Positions 44,291-56,155 are shown, numbered from the stretch's first letter. The stretch is 64,000 nucleotides of DNA from Elgaria multicarinata webbii (GCF_023053635.1 NC_086188.1:4612454-4676453); one strand, 5' to 3'. The notes: generated from the letters alone by a model not told the origin. Translations and numbers: made by a program.

Positions 44291-46895
44291 ACGTGTGGAA
44301 GCGGCTGGGAAAGACACGTGTACGCCCGGGTCTGGCCCAGGCTTTCAGGGGGCGCCTCGCCGTTCTCCCTGACCAGGGCGCTGCTGGTGTCTTTGCTCCA
44401 GGGCGCTGCTCAGCTGCAGGAAGAAGCACAAGATGGAGGAGGAGGAGGAAGAGCCCGACGAGTAAGTGAGGGATCCCCGGTGGCCAGAGGGGGTGGGGCA
44501 CTAGCCCAGCCAGCCCCAAGCACGGGGCACAGGACACCCTCCTTCCGCACCCCTGGGTGGGGGTGGGGAGAGGAGAGGAGGGAAGGGGCACCCCCCTCTC
44601 CCCCGCTGGCCCTGGATCAGCCTCACAGGTGCCACTTGCAGCTCCAGGTGACTCAGTGCAAGTCCAGTTGTTCATTCCCCAGCTGTCCGGTGGGCAAGAA
44701 GAGGATGACGGAAGCCGCGCTGGGTGCGGAGCGAGAGTGGGTCCTGCCCGAGAGCCAGGGTGCCCCTTCCCAGAGCCTGGATCGCCTCCCCGGCCCGCTG
44801 GAGACGCCCTGTGAAGAAATGGAGCAGGCCACGGGGGAAGCGCCGGGGGAGGCCGCCCACAGGAGGCTGCAGGAGATCGAGGAGAGGTGAGTGCCCTCAG
44901 GGCTTTGTGGACGCCTGGGCCTGTCCTGACTTGGACTCAGAGGGCGCTGAGGGGCCAGCAAGCTCCCCAGGAAAGGGGGTCTTCATCGGGGGGGCCTTCA
45001 TCTGGGGTGGGGGTGCTCCCCCACCCCCAGATGAAGGCCTCCTTTCCTGGGGAAGACCCCCCCCGCCGCCGCCAGGCTGTAGAACAAGATGCAGGGCTCA
45101 GAGGAGCACCTGTTCCAGACTTCATAGGGAGCTTGGCTTTGTAGAGGGCAAATTAAGCCCATTTGCTCGTGATTGCTTGTTTTGCATAAACAGTGGCCTT
45201 TCAGCTAGAGATGAGGAGCAGAGAGGTGAGCGGAGCACCTGACCCACTTGGTGGTGTTGCTAGAAGTCATAGAATCATAGAATAGCAGAGTTGGAAGGGG
45301 CCTACAAGGCCATCGAGTCCAACCCCCTGCTCAATGCAGGAATCCACCCGAAAGCATCCCTGACAGAGGGTTGTCCAGCTGCCTCTTGAAGGCCTTGAGT
45401 GTGGGAGAGCCCACCACCTCCCTAGGTCACTGGTTCCATTGTCATACTGCTCTAACATTCAGGAAGTTTTTCCTGATGTCCAGCTGGAATCTGGCTTCCT
45501 TTAACTTGAGCCCATTATTCCATGTCCTGCACTCTGGGAGGATCGAGAAGAGATCCTGGACCTCCTCTGTGTGACAACCTTTTAAGTCTTTGAAGGGTGC
45601 TATCATGTCTCCCTCAGTCTTCTCTTCTCCAGGCTAAACATGCCCAGTTCTTTCAGTCTCTCTTCATAGGGCTTTGTTTCCAGACCCCTGACCATCCTGG
45701 TTGCCCTCCTCTGAACACACTCCAGCTTGTCTGCATCCTTCTTGAATTGTGGAGCCCAGAACTGGACGCAATACTCTAGATGAGGCCTAACCAGGGCCGA
45801 ATAGAGAGCTTGTCCCCACTTAGAAGAGACCCTTCCATGCTGGCTTTTGCAGGCTGTCTATCTGGACAATTCTCTCTTTTTAATGAAAATGGAGATCATT
45901 TTGCTGCTTACCTATGCTCTTGCCTGTGGAACTGAAGAGGCTGCCTTACATCTAGCCCAGCTTTGTCAACACTGACTGGCAGTGGTGGCTCTGCCTCCAG
46001 GGTTTCAGGCCAGGTTCTTTCTTAGTCCTACCTGGAGATACTGCTGGGAACTGAACCTGAGACTTTGAGCATGCAAGAGCCACGCCCCCGCCTCCCCTGC
46101 CAATAAGCTTGCCTGGTCAGGATCGAACAACATCTGTTAAAAATGTACTTCCCCTCCTGTTTCCAGAATCATCGACGACGATGACGACGGTGAGGAATTG
46201 CTTGCAGAGGGGAGCGTGAGCAACGTGCCCACCCTTATACTCTCCGACACGCTGAAAACCGGGCTGAAAAGGGATTACCAGGAAGTTCTGACAAAGAAAA
46301 TAATTGAGTCCATGTAAGTGGTGTTGCCCCACAAGTGCCCAGCCAGAAGGGGCCTTTAGGCAAGGCATGGGCGCGCTGGGTTATGTGGGAAGGGGCAGCT
46401 GGGCAGAAGAGGGCCGTGGAGTGGAATCAACCCTGCCTTAAGCATCAGCAGCCTCCCGCCGCCCTGCCTTGCTCCAGGAGGTACTGGTGAGGCAGGATCC
46501 TGGGGCAAAACATGCTGTGGAGCCTTGATTCTATAACTGAGGTGGGTGGGAATATAGCCACAGTGGCAGAGCCTGGCAGGGAGAGGAACAGCGCCGGGTT
46601 CTGTGCCGTGGCTGGTAATGATTGGAGCCCTCTCCCACGCAGGAGCCGTCCCTCCATGGAGCTGGTGTTGTGGAAGCCTCTCCCGGAGTTCCTCACTGAA
46701 AGAGCGACGTCTGCTTCTGTTAAGAACTTCAAGCCGGGAGGCGCAGAACGGAGCCTCGCCAAGCTAGCAGCCCTCAACTCTGCCTTCCGCTCCCAGACAT
46801 TCCCTGAGCAGCGTCAACAAGCAGAGATGCCTTCGCCTCCCCTCTATGGTGCTGAGGGACTCAATGAGGGGGCAGACGAGGAGATGGAGTTGTAG
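44131..46895 (+). CDS. CCDC117: CCDC117, coiled-coil domain protein, 273 aa, 5 exons
   Basis: Exons 44131-44288, 44402-44461, 44683-44886, 46167-46313, 46643-46895; phases close (human protein about 279 aa). Conserved landmarks: [13 protein letters not shown] (58-70), [11 protein letters not shown] (74-84), a helical [10 protein letters not shown] ... [13 protein letters not shown] coiled segment, [35 protein letters not shown] (190-206) and the acidic C-terminus DEEMEL. The human gene product has been linked to the cytosolic Fe-S assembly (MMS19/CIA) machinery; no enzymatic motif is visible. The start is the first in-frame ATG in the CpG island. The N-terminal ~50 residues are Arg/Pro rich and little conserved, so the exact start is the least certain part. 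It converges on XBP1. Confidence 0.94.
45262..45815 (-). mobile_element. CR1 LINE 3' end
   Basis: Octamer tail at 45269, with the body up to 'gaggcctaaccagggccgaa'. It lies in CCDC117 intron 3. Confidence 0.92.
45946..46110 (-). mobile_element. tRNA-derived SINE
   Basis: The inverted SINE body (ctagcccagctttgtcaaca ... ccctggaggcag) and a degraded B-box region (gaactgaacctgagac). CCDC117 intron 3. Confidence 0.65.
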
Positions 46896-48950
46896 GAGGG
46901 AAAGCTAGAGAGATGCAATTCCTTGCTTTTGATCCTCCAGTCATGCTGTGATTGCAGGGGTATGTGTAAGTGTGTGCGCACACGCTGTTCTTGGAGTGCT
47001 AACCATAAAAACCCAGAGTGGATTGTTGCAGGTCTGAGACATGGGGAGGAAAAAAGAGCCCCTGAAAACAAGTGTGTGGCAGCTGAAGATTGTGTGTGGT
47101 TGCCTGTGACTTTTCTTTGTTGCCTTTTTCTAGAGTAACATTCTGGGTCTGGTTGTGTTTTCACTCTTTGTGTCCGCTGTGCCACAACTCTTGTGTTGTG
47201 CCCGGGGGCCTGGGACCCTTGGAAATAAGAATTCCAACGCTACACCTTGTTCTGCCTGGAGTGGATTTTGGACTGCTTTAAAAGGAGAGGAGGGGTCTTA
47301 GCGGTTCATAGCCCCTTAAACCTTGGGCTTGGCCTGGCCCGAAGGGCAGGGGAGGGCATTGCAGCTCTCGCTGTTCCAACTTCTGGCACAAAGTGCCCAA
47401 CCCAGCAGAGCGAGCCAAAACTTCATTTAGACACACAGACCAGGAAGAGCAGGGCTTACCATCTTCTAAACAGCAAGGAGCTGGGAGGACTTGCTTGGGA
47501 AGCGGATGACAGGTAAGCGAATGTAATGTGAATTGGCTGGAGGAATTAGCACTTTGGCCAAGAGCCGCCTGAGCCCTACGTGCCCTCTGGTGCTGCTCAG
47601 GCTTTCAGAGGGCCTATCGCAGAGCAGGGGCCACTCTATTGTGGCTGTGGTGTGTCCCTGAAGAGGAAGGAGGTATCTCTGGCTGCTGCTTTGAGCCCAC
47701 TGGAGGCACGATTAGAAACACAGACATGGAGGGAGTGCAGACGTGTGTCCAAAGGCTCACTAGGAAATGGCTTTTCTCAGGAAAAGCACAAGATCCCGGA
47801 ATAGGCCTTCCATAAATCTGGACTTGCCCAGAAGGGGCGACATCAGCAGAGCTTGCTCCGGAGATCCACACCAGTTTTTCTTGTTCTGTTTCACTTACCT
47901 GAGAGGAGGTGCTCCAGAGACCCTTGAGGTTTTCTGTCTTACATTCTGTTGCCCCATTTTCTGCTGGTGTGATTATTATTATTTTATTATATTTTCCCTC
48001 CTTGTCCTCCATCATATGGGAAATGAGCCTTCATAGCTAATATGCAATTTTTTCTACTTTGATATTGGATGGATCTTCAAAGTACTATGAAAATCTGGAA
48101 GAAAACCTTGTGTAATGTTTACACCTTGATTTTGATCTTTGGCAAAGGTTCCTGTTTGCTTTTGTTCCTGAATAACCGTGTTTTCTGCCATGCAGCTGGT
48201 AATCGCCTATTCTTTTAACTTGCCAGTTAAACAAACCAGCTCTGACACAGTCCAGCCAGGATGGTGTGTACTTGGCTCAGCTCCTGCCCTCCAGAAGCAA
48301 CTCTTAAGGTGTTGGAAGACTGAGATCAAGGCTTGGTCTGTCCTAGAGAGGGCCAGGCTGACACTTCCATGGCTCACATGCTGGGAGGATAGCAGAGCCC
48401 AAGTGTCTGGCCTTAGTGTTGGATCAGATCCATGTCCTCAAGAATCGGGAGCATCAGGCTGTGCCCTTTTCTAACAAGGCCGCTGCGGCTTATTTCGGCG
48501 AAGCTTCATTTTGTGAACAGTGACCTTGGTGAGGAAAAGGAGGATGTTTCCAGTTCCCCAAGTCAACGCATCCAATCCCCTCCGTTTTCCCCACTGCATA
48601 CTTACAGCCAGTTTGATTTGAAGCCAGGAAGGCCAGCCCTTGCTTGATCCTGCCTGGTCTTTCTAGGGAATATTTAAACACCTGAGTTATCGCTCAAGCC
48701 TATTTGAATTTTTTTTAAAAAAACGAAATGTTTGAGTGGTGGATGGGTGAGTAATTTGCCAGTTTGATTTTGTAATTGAGGCTTGCCTCAGCTTCCTCAC
48801 AGGAACATGGATAGCTCAGAAGAGGAAGTTCTGGGAAAGTTTTTGCTGGGCCGTTAGTTTGAAATAAGCAACATTAGATTGTGTGGTCTGTCTTCTGTTG
48901 GACCAAATCACAATTTATATGTCAAATAAACTTTTTTTTTAATGTTTGTA
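46896..48950 (+). other. CCDC117 3' UTR, repeat-free
   Basis: About 2 kb without recognised repeats, ending at AATAAA (48925-48930) and a T-rich stretch. A long 3' UTR is also typical of the human gene. Confidence 0.6.
48925..48930 (+). terminator. Probable CCDC117 polyadenylation signal
   Basis: AATAAA followed within 20 nt by a T run and a TG-rich stretch. Confidence 0.6.
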
Positions 48951-49002
48951 GAATGCTGAGTGCTAGTCTTGCTGTCGGGGTGGTAAGGAAGAGGTGGCAT
49001 CG

Positions 49003-49262
49003 CGCCAGATTCCAGCTGGCCATCAGGAAAAACTTCCTGACTGTTAGAGCAGTACAACAATGGAATGAGTTACCTTGGGAGGTTGTGGGCTCTCTCACAC
49101 TAGAGGCAGCTGGACAACCATCTGTCAGGGATGCTTTAGGGTGGATTCCTGCATTGAGCAGGGGGTTGGACTCCATGGCCTTGTGGGCCCCTTCCGACTC
49201 TATTCTGTGATTGAGGCAGCAATGGCTGTTCTCCAAGCTGCCAAGCGCTTGACTTGACCAAA
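49003..49262 (+). mobile_element. CR1 LINE 3' end plus 50-bp shared downstream flank
   Basis: CR1 from agattccagctggccatcag to ctattctgtgat (about 49212). The next 50 bp, starting gaggcagcaatggctgttct, recur next to the CR1 at 56354-56504. Confidence 0.85.
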
Positions 49263-50290
49263 TCCCTACCTAGATTCATGGCATGAAGGGGATGGCTAGC
49301 CCTGTTGAAATCGTTGCCTGTAAAAACATACACTGTTAGCCCCCTCACGTTCTATTTTTGGTGGCACATAGCCAGCCTCCTCAAGAGGAATGTTCCAGTA
49401 CTGCCCCATTTCCCTCGGTTACTCTTCAGATGAGGCCCATTGGATCTATTCTATTTCTTAGCTAAAAGGGTAATACTTCGCCTGGAGCTTATAGCATAGG
49501 GTGGGTTGTACTTTTTAACTCGAGGGTTTTGCTGCAGTGAAATGGCTGATTTGGCCACTGAGTGGCACAGTTTCCAAAGCACTGGAAGTCCTTGTAGTCC
49601 CCTTTTGTTGATGTTACAAGGGTGGAAGGTGTCGTGAACAGCAGCTTTCTCCAGGACTGGCCATTGCACACACACCCCTAAGGAGACTTAAGAAGAAGGA
49701 TGCAGCATGTGGGGTTTTGTGGGGGACATACCTACTCTAAAGCTTTTGACATCCAGGACCAAGAGAGAAGGCGAGCCTGGTGCTGCCTTAACAGCAAAAG
49801 CTGCTGTGGTGGGGTAGGCAGAGATCTTGCCTGTGAGGGCTTCAGTTTTCCACAAAACACTGAAAGAAACCCAGGTACTTAACCATTTTGGTCCAGGTTC
49901 TCTTGCTGAAGTAATAGTTCCAAGTGCAAAGGAATTGCGACTCCCCTCCCCCCCCCTTCACAAAACGTTGACAATAAAGAGGCTGCATCAACTTCTGCTT
50001 TTAGTAGCCCTGCCACTAGTGGTGAATTTGCAACAATACCTGGTTCAGCAAATAGCTCCACTCCGCTGACGGCAACTGAAGCCTGGATTGCTCCGTGCCG
50101 TGTTGAGAAATGGCAGTAGCCCCCTCAAATCATCTCAAGATCAAGCACAATGGCACCCTGTCCAGAGTACTAAACTTTGCTTTGGAATCATTTAACGAGT
50201 GTCGCCATATGTTCCTGTGGTTCCGCCGCCTCCAGTTTGGAGGGACGTCCCTCCAGAGGGAGCCATGCTCATCACTACAGATTTCTTATT
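49263..50290. other. Intergenic stretch, nothing recognised
   Basis: No supported exon or clear repeat between two CR1 copies. Confidence 0.35.
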
Positions 50291-50291
50291 T

Positions 50292-50750
50292 CATAGAATC
50301 ATAGAATAGCAGAGTTGGAAGGGGCCTACAAGGCCATTGAGTCCAACCCCCTGCTCAATGCAGGAATCCACCCTAAAGCATCCCCGTCAGATGCTTGTCC
50401 AGCTGCCTCTTGAAGGCCTCTAGTGTGGGAGAGCCCACAACCTCCCAAGGTAACTGGTTCCATTGTCGTACTGCTCTAACAGTCAGGAAGTTTTTCCTGA
50501 TGTCTAGCTGGAATCTGGCTTCCTTTAACTTGAGCCTGTGATTCCATGTCCTGCACTCTGGGAGGATCGAGAAGAGATCCTGGCCCTCCTCTGTGTGACA
50601 ACCTTTCAAGAATTTGAAGAGTGCTATCATGTCTCCCCTCCATCTTCTCTTCTCCAGGCTAAACAGGCCCAGTTCTTTCAGTCTCTCTTCATAGGGCTTT
50701 GTTTCCAGACCCCTGATCCTCCTGGTTGCCCTCCTCTGAACACGCTGTTT
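50292..50750 (-). mobile_element. CR1 LINE 3' end
   Basis: Octamer tail at 50293. An 85-codon frame ends FKRQLDKHLTGML. Confidence 0.92.
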
Positions 50751-50879
50751 TGCCTGCGTCCATATTTGGTTCCATTGGAGTGGGGGGAGGATTCAGTTAC
50801 AAGAGAAATCCACACATTCCTTGATGTCCTTCCCATGGTGGTGTTTGCAGGCCTCCCAGGGGAAGAGTGGAAAAAATGG

Positions 50880-51015
50880 GCCAGGAGTAGGCATCCTAGT
50901 CCCTCTAGATGTTTTGAATAACTCCCAGCATCCCTGACCGTGGGCTATGCTGCCTGGGGCTGATGGGAACTGTAGTCCAAAATACCAGCAGAGCCACAGG
51001 TTGCCCGCCTTTGCT
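50880..51015. repeat. Diverged fold-back repeat
   Basis: ctctagatgttttgaataac and gggaactgtagtccaaaata are the two arms of the same kind of palindrome as at 12470. Confidence 0.5.
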
Positions 51016-51664
51016 ATGGGAAAATTCTCCTGTGGCCCACAAGATTCCCCTGAAATCCCAAGCAAACAGGGCAGGAGCCTCCCCTTCCACTCCTGCGAGA
51101 TGCACACACAGGAACATCATACATGGGTGGGCAGGTGCCACTCAGGTAGAAAAGCAGGCCTGGCCTCTGCTGCTTTCAGCGCTTGCTTTCCATCTCCTTC
51201 TTAGAGAGTATATGGACATCCACAGCTGCTACTTTCAGGTAGTGCTATTTTTGTCAAAGACTTCCCCCCCACCCCAGCCTGTGGTAAGACAGGACTTCTC
51301 TCTCTTCCTGCAACCTAGGACCGGTGTTGCAGCACCTGCAGCAAGCCTGTACAATGCTGTCGAAAGAGGCCGTCCTCTCCTTTCCGGGTTGACACACTCT
51401 TTGTGCCTCACTCATTCCAAAAAGTAACTCCTCATACCAAGAAAACAGTCCAGCACACCTCTCAAAAGGAATACCACAACCTAAGAGAAGTTAACCCCAC
51501 CACCACCACAGGACATACCCCTCCCTTCTCGATTGGAGAGTGCTCAACAGCACTTCTACGACACATCTTCCACAACATCTATCCACCCCTCCCTCCCACC
51601 CACCAACCCAATATACACACTTCTTCAACAGAGCGGATAGAGACAAACGTTGCTTGCGTTGCAT

Positions 51665-51670
51665 TTTAAT
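51665..51670 (-). terminator. Probable XBP1 polyadenylation signal
   Basis: ATTAAA on the minus strand about 410 nt past the XBP1s stop codon. A CA-rich, low-complexity stretch lies beyond it (51420-51620). Confidence 0.5.
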
Positions 51671-52076
51671 TGCACAGATCATTTTTAAATATGCTGCAGG
51701 AAAATAAGCTATTTCAAAAAGCATATAACCATTTTTTTTTTTACAAAAGATTTCTATTCCGCATTGACCCATTATTTACACAACTGAAGGGGAGGCCCCT
51801 CAGGAGAGTGGGGGATTTTGCACTGAACATTTGCCTAAACGGGATGTCTTCCTTCCAGGAATCAGGGTGCTTACTCTCTGCCCCAGCAAGACTTTCATGT
51901 CTTAGAAAGGGGGGGGCGGCTCCTCTAAACACCTTACTTAGCAAATGTTGGGCAGATGCAACACACAAAAGGGAGCAATACTTAAGGTTCTGCTGAAACA
52001 CTTTCAAGAGGAATGTTCCTTAAAAGTAACCCTGTCTTTTTGGCAGGGTTTGGGGTGGAGAGGGAGAGATGCACAT

Positions 52077-54013
52077 TTACACACTGATCAGCTGTGGAAA
52101 GAGCTCCTTCGCAAAAGCCTCTTCCCAGCCGTACTCTGCGTCCAGTGGAGAGGACAGGTCACTGAATGGGGAAGGGGAGCCTTCGTAGCCGGAATCGCTG
52201 GAAGCATCCAGCAGACACGGGGGCCTCTGATCTGAGGAGAGCAGATATGTGAGACCCAGCTCAGGCAACAGAATGTCTACAGGCTCTTCCTTGACAGAGA
52301 CAGGGGACTGGTGACAAGGGACACTGATTTCAGAGGGGGAAGGAGGAGCTGCTTCCTCTATTCTCACTAGCACGTTGGCTTGGCTGGCCCCCTCCGGCAC
52401 AATCTCCAAGAAAAAGGGCTTGGTGTACTCATGGTCAAAGTGGATCAGTTCATTAACGGCCTCCAGCTTGGGTGATGCGGGCCCCAGAGAGGAACAGGGG
52501 GAGGCTGGTAATGAATCTGCTTGTCCTCCACACACCTCCTGCTGCAGCCTCTCCAAGCAGGCTGCCTCTGTGCTGCTGTAGCGCAGGAAGAGGTCTGAAT
52601 CCAGGCTGTCGAGAATGCCCAAGAGGAGATCAGACTGCAGAAGAAACAAGCCTCCGTATTAGGATGGTAAGGCAGCCGTTCAAGGACCTTCAGAGAACCG
52701 ACCAGGAGGTGCTGCGATCCCCTTCCTGGAACTTCAGCAACCTGCCCAAAGTACCCTCTTTTCCTTTGCCATGGAAAGGGACCAGTTGCTGTAAGTAGGA
52801 TCAAAGCCCCTTTACAGAGCGGTATGCCAGGGCTTTCTGTGGGCAGCTACTTTGCCAGGCAAAGTTTAACCAGCGGAGGAGCCCCTCCCAACTCCCGCTT
52901 TGGTCTTGCCTAATCCATGGAAGCCAGAGGGAGCCACGTGGCTGGTGCCCGGGCTCTCCTTCCCCCACCGCTTGTGCAAAGCCAGCTCTTCCCAGCCCCC
53001 ACGGCAGAGGCACTCACCTCAGAATCTGAAGAATCGAAGCCATCCGAATCCAGGCGGAGGCTGCCTTCGCCACCACCACCACGGCAGGCGACTGCTGGGC
53101 CTGTCCCTGCTGCAGAGGAACACATAGTCTAAGTGCTGCGGACTCAGCGGACCCGGTCGCTACCCTAATGCTGGTGCTAATGCTGCTGCTGTCATCGTCG
53201 TCACCTTCCTCCTCCTCTGGGTGTTCCAGCATCTCCATCTGTATATGTTTAATGGGGGGGGGGGAGGAGACAGAGAGAGAGGAGACACTAAGTCAATGCG
53301 AGGGGACATTGGGGAGATTGATGGGATGGCGGGATGATGGGATGGCGGGATGACCCCCCCTCCCCCTCCCCTCCCCTCCCCCCCCACACAGGGCCTGGCT
53401 GCCACTCACTTTGAGCGCTGCTACTGGTGCTGGTGCTGCTTCTGGGTGGGGGCCCACCTCCAGAGCCGGCAGGCCCAGGCGTAGGCGCAGCTCCTGGTTC
53501 TCCAAGGCCAGGCTGTGCGTCCGCTCCCGGAGCAGCCGGTTCTCGGCCAGCAGCTTCTGGTTCTACGGAAGGGAGGGAGGGAGGGAAGGGATAGAGGAGT
53601 GAGCCGGGGGTCTCGTGCTTCGCGCGGCCACCGCGCGGCCTCCCCTCCTCCTCCGCACCTGGGCCTCCATCTCCACGGCCTGCCGCTCCAGCTCGCCCAT
53701 GCGCGCCTTCTTGCGGTCGCGCGCGCTCTGCGCCGCCACCCGGTTCTTCAGCTTCCTGCGGGGGGAGGGCAGGGGAGAGTCAGGGCCGGGGCTCGAGGGA
53801 CGGGTAAGGGGGTGGGGGGGGTGGGGTGCCCGCGCCTCAGCCCCTCCGCGCGCCCCTCACCCACCGGCGCAGGGCCTTCTCCTCAGGGCTGAGGTGGGCC
53901 AGGCGCTGCCGCTTGCGGGGCGGCGAGGTCGAGGCCTGGCAGGGCTGAGGCGGGGACGAGGCCGGCAGGAGCAGCAGCCGCGGGGCCGCGCCGGGGCCCG
54001 GTAGCGGAGCCAT
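52077..54013 (-). CDS. XBP1: X-box binding protein 1, spliced form (XBP1s), 383 aa
   Basis: bZIP transcription factor of the IRE1 branch of the unfolded protein response. Exons 53865-54013, 53659-53755, 53410-53562, 53018-53238, 52077-52634. When the 26 nt at 53110-53135 are removed, exon 4 contributes 195 nt and the frame runs to the stop at 52077. The basic region is KLKNRVAAQSARDRKKAR (51-68). The zipper heptads are L72, M79, L86, L93, L100 and L107. After the splice the protein reads SAAGTGPAV, then SDLLLGILDSLDSDLF, INELI-like VNELIHFDHEYTKPF, VSVKEEPVD and the end WEEAFAKELFPQLISV, which is the transactivation and degradation region of human XBP1s (376 aa). The ATG at 54013 is in the CpG island. 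Confidence 0.97.
52445..54013 (-). CDS. XBP1: XBP1, unspliced form (XBP1u), 269 aa
   Basis: Same exons with the 26 nt retained. The frame after the IRE1 site reads AALRLCVPLQQGQ, a hydrophobic stretch (VVVVAKAASAWIRMASILQI), then SSWAFSTAWIQ and the C-terminus YQPPPVPLWGPHHPSWRPLMN-type ending at 52445. In human this tail holds the hydrophobic HR2 and the translational-arrest peptide that pauses the ribosome and brings the mRNA to the ER membrane. The Y-QPP, W-G and PSW-PLMN positions are kept. Confidence 0.93.
53110..53135 (-). other. XBP1: IRE1-excised 26-nt unconventional intron of XBP1
   Basis: The minus strand has CCGCAG just before CACTTAGACTATG and ends CCTCTGCAG before CAGGGAC. Both cleavage loops fit CNGCAGN. 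The length is exactly 26 nt, and removal shifts the frame from XBP1u to XBP1s. Five bases differ from the human intron, none in the loop guanines. Confidence 0.95.
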
Positions 54014-54480
54014 GAGGAGGGCTTCTCGTCGTCGTCGTCGTCGTCGGCACCAACGCTCCGCTCCGCTCCCGCCTCAGCTCCGACCCTCCTTCCTCCTTCG
54101 CCGCCGACGCCGCGTCTGCGCTCGCGCCGGGGCTGCATATCTAAGGTCGTGTCCCGTCCCCATTGGTCGACGCGCCGTGACGCCACGACGCGGCCTCTCG
54201 CCTATTGGAGGGAGGGCGCGAAGGCGGGGCGGAGGGCACGGTTGCGTCAGCCGGAGGGGGCGGGGCCGAGTGACGCAAGGCTGCCCCGGCTCGACCCCCA
54301 CCCTCGAGCGCCACGTTGGCTGGCCCGCCCTTCCCCCCACCCCTCAGCAACGGTCGGCGCCGCACTGCTGCGCAGCCGCAGAAGCAGCGTCGGGTGGGGC
54401 GCGGGGGAGGTGACGGCGGCCGTGACGACAGCCGCGAGGCGCTCTCTGCCCGCGAGGCGCTTACAGTCAGAGCAGGTGAC
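54014..54480 (-). promoter_or_regulatory. XBP1: XBP1 promoter (CpG island) with CCAAT boxes
   Basis: Two CCAAT boxes on the minus strand (54162-54166 and 54204-54208). The first forms CCAAT-N9-ACACG (54148-54166), one base from the ER stress response element CCAAT-N9-CCACG. CRE/ATF-like TGACGC cores are at about 54178 and 54271. A gatatgc AT-rich box is near 54137. Confidence 0.65.
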
Positions 54481-54682
54481 AAAGCAGTGGGCAGATGGGG
54501 CGTGGCGGTCTCCGTGGGCCTGGGTCCCTGTATGACCCTGCCCAGGACTGCGCCCTTCCTGGAGGCAGGGATGGGTTCTTAGGGGGGCATTTTATGGGGG
54601 TGGGGCTAGACAAGCCCCCCAAGAGCAGCAGCAGCAGCCCCCTGGAGGCAGCCGCAGTGGGGCTGCAGCCCCTAGGAACAAA
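54481..54682. other. Upstream flank of XBP1
   Basis: Falling GC content with no recognised feature. Confidence 0.3.
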
Positions 54683-55025
54683 GGGGGCTGCCTTATACGG
54701 AGTCAGACCCTTGATTCATCTAGCCCAGAATAGGGCCTGTTCAGACAACACGCTAAGCCATGGTTAGGCCGCTAACCCCTTTTGCAGCAAACGGTTAGTG
54801 GTGGTCTTTAAACTGTGGTTATGTAGTCACTGTGGTTACGAATGGTTCACAGGACACGCTAAGCCACAATGTTTAGCTCAAAATGTTTAAGCACCACCTG
54901 AACAGGGTCCTTGTCAACACTGACTGGAAGCAGCAGCTGTCCAAGGTTTCAGGCAGGAGTTTTTCCCTCCCAGCCTGGAGATTGAACCTGGGGTCTCCTG
55001 ATGCTCTGCCCCTGAGCCAGGGCCC
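54683..55025 (-). mobile_element. tRNA-derived SINE split by a MITE
   Basis: gctgccttatacggagtcag ... catctagcccagaatag, then after the insert gtcaacactgactggaagca ... gagattgaacctggggtctc. Together they form one inverted SINE. Confidence 0.7.
54735..54908. mobile_element. MITE of the 'cctgttcaga' family, nested in the SINE
   Basis: Inverted ends cctgttcagaca and cctgaacagg with gctaagcc/ggttag internal words. A clean duplication is not visible. Confidence 0.6.
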
Positions 55026-55239
55026 CTACTGGCTGCCCATGTGGCTGCCCACCTGCTGCTGTTGGCTTGCAAGTCCCCTCAGCCATAGGCACCATGGCCA
55101 GTGGCAAGGGCTGCTTGGAGTTTCCCCCTTGCTGCGGCAGATTGTTTTGTGGGGCACCAGCGACATGGCCTGGGATCTGTCCTCCCAAGTGCTTGTCCTG
55201 AATGGGTTCTCCCGCTCTTGCAGCGCATTGAATCTTACA

Positions 55240-55540
55240 ACTGATGCCATCAGAGCTGGTATCACCACCAGTTTGGATGGCTTTAAAAGGGGGTTGGATA
55301 AATTCCTGGAGGCAAAGGCTATCCATGGCTACTAGCCCTGACGGTTGTGTGCTGCCTCCGGTATCCGAGGCAGTACGTCTGTGTGCACCACTTTCTGGGG
55401 AACATGGGTGGGAGGGTGCTGTTGCACTGGTGTTCTCCTTGTGGGCCCTGGTCAACAGCTGTTTGGCCACTGTGTGAACAGAGCGCTGGAATAGATGGAC
55501 CCTTGGTCTGATCCAGCATCAGGGCTCTGCTTATGTTCCT
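55240..55540 (+). mobile_element. CR1/L3-like LINE 3' end
   Basis: Well-preserved copy: atggctactagccctgacgg ... gaacatgggtgggagggtgc ... ggaatagatggacccttggt ... ttatgttcct. Confidence 0.75.
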
Positions 55541-55559
55541 AGAGCTCCTCGTCTCCCCT

Positions 55560-56155
55560 GCTCTTGGTCCTAGATAGTGAGACAATTTCAGCTTGGCTTG
55601 TCCCCCACCCAATCCTGGATGGCATCAGTCAGACCCCTCAGCCTTTTTGTATTCATGAGGTGCCAGGGAAGGGGGTTGAGGGGCAAAAGGTGGGGGGGTG
55701 GCGAGAGAACTGAGTCGTCTCCCCAGCCGGCCTGGCTCTGCTCCAAAAGAAGCAGGTTGAACCAGTTCGCTTGGAAAAAAAGGCACTCGCTGCTCCCAGC
55801 TCTTGGCAGTCTCCGTACCTGTGAAGGGCTGCTGCTTGTTTGCATATCCTGGTTCAGAGCAGGAATCCCTTCCTGTAAAGGGCAGGTGGGTAAGCACACC
55901 TGTGGCGTCAGGGTGACCCTCACCTCCCTGCAGCCAAAGGGAGGCTGGGAGCTGGGAACAAACCTACTGCTGTCTTCTTGCCAGCTGCCTGCCTGTTTTC
56001 CTAGCCCCAGGTGGACCGGGCCTTTCGGACTGTTGAAGTGACCCAGACTGCAGCTGCAGCCTCCTTGCGCAGTGGTTGGTTTTATTTCATTTGTCGTGTG
56101 TATCCCTCCTTTTCTACAATAAAAAGAAAATACAGTGTGATAAACCAGAAGACGC
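55560..56155. other. Intergenic stretch, nothing recognised
   Basis: Open frames are present on both strands but lack splice-site context or similarity I can recognise. Confidence 0.3.

Noticed and set aside
43872-44675. 267-aa minus-strand frame over CCDC117 exon 1
   Set aside because: Antisense shadow of a GC-rich island; the plus-strand exons explain the region.
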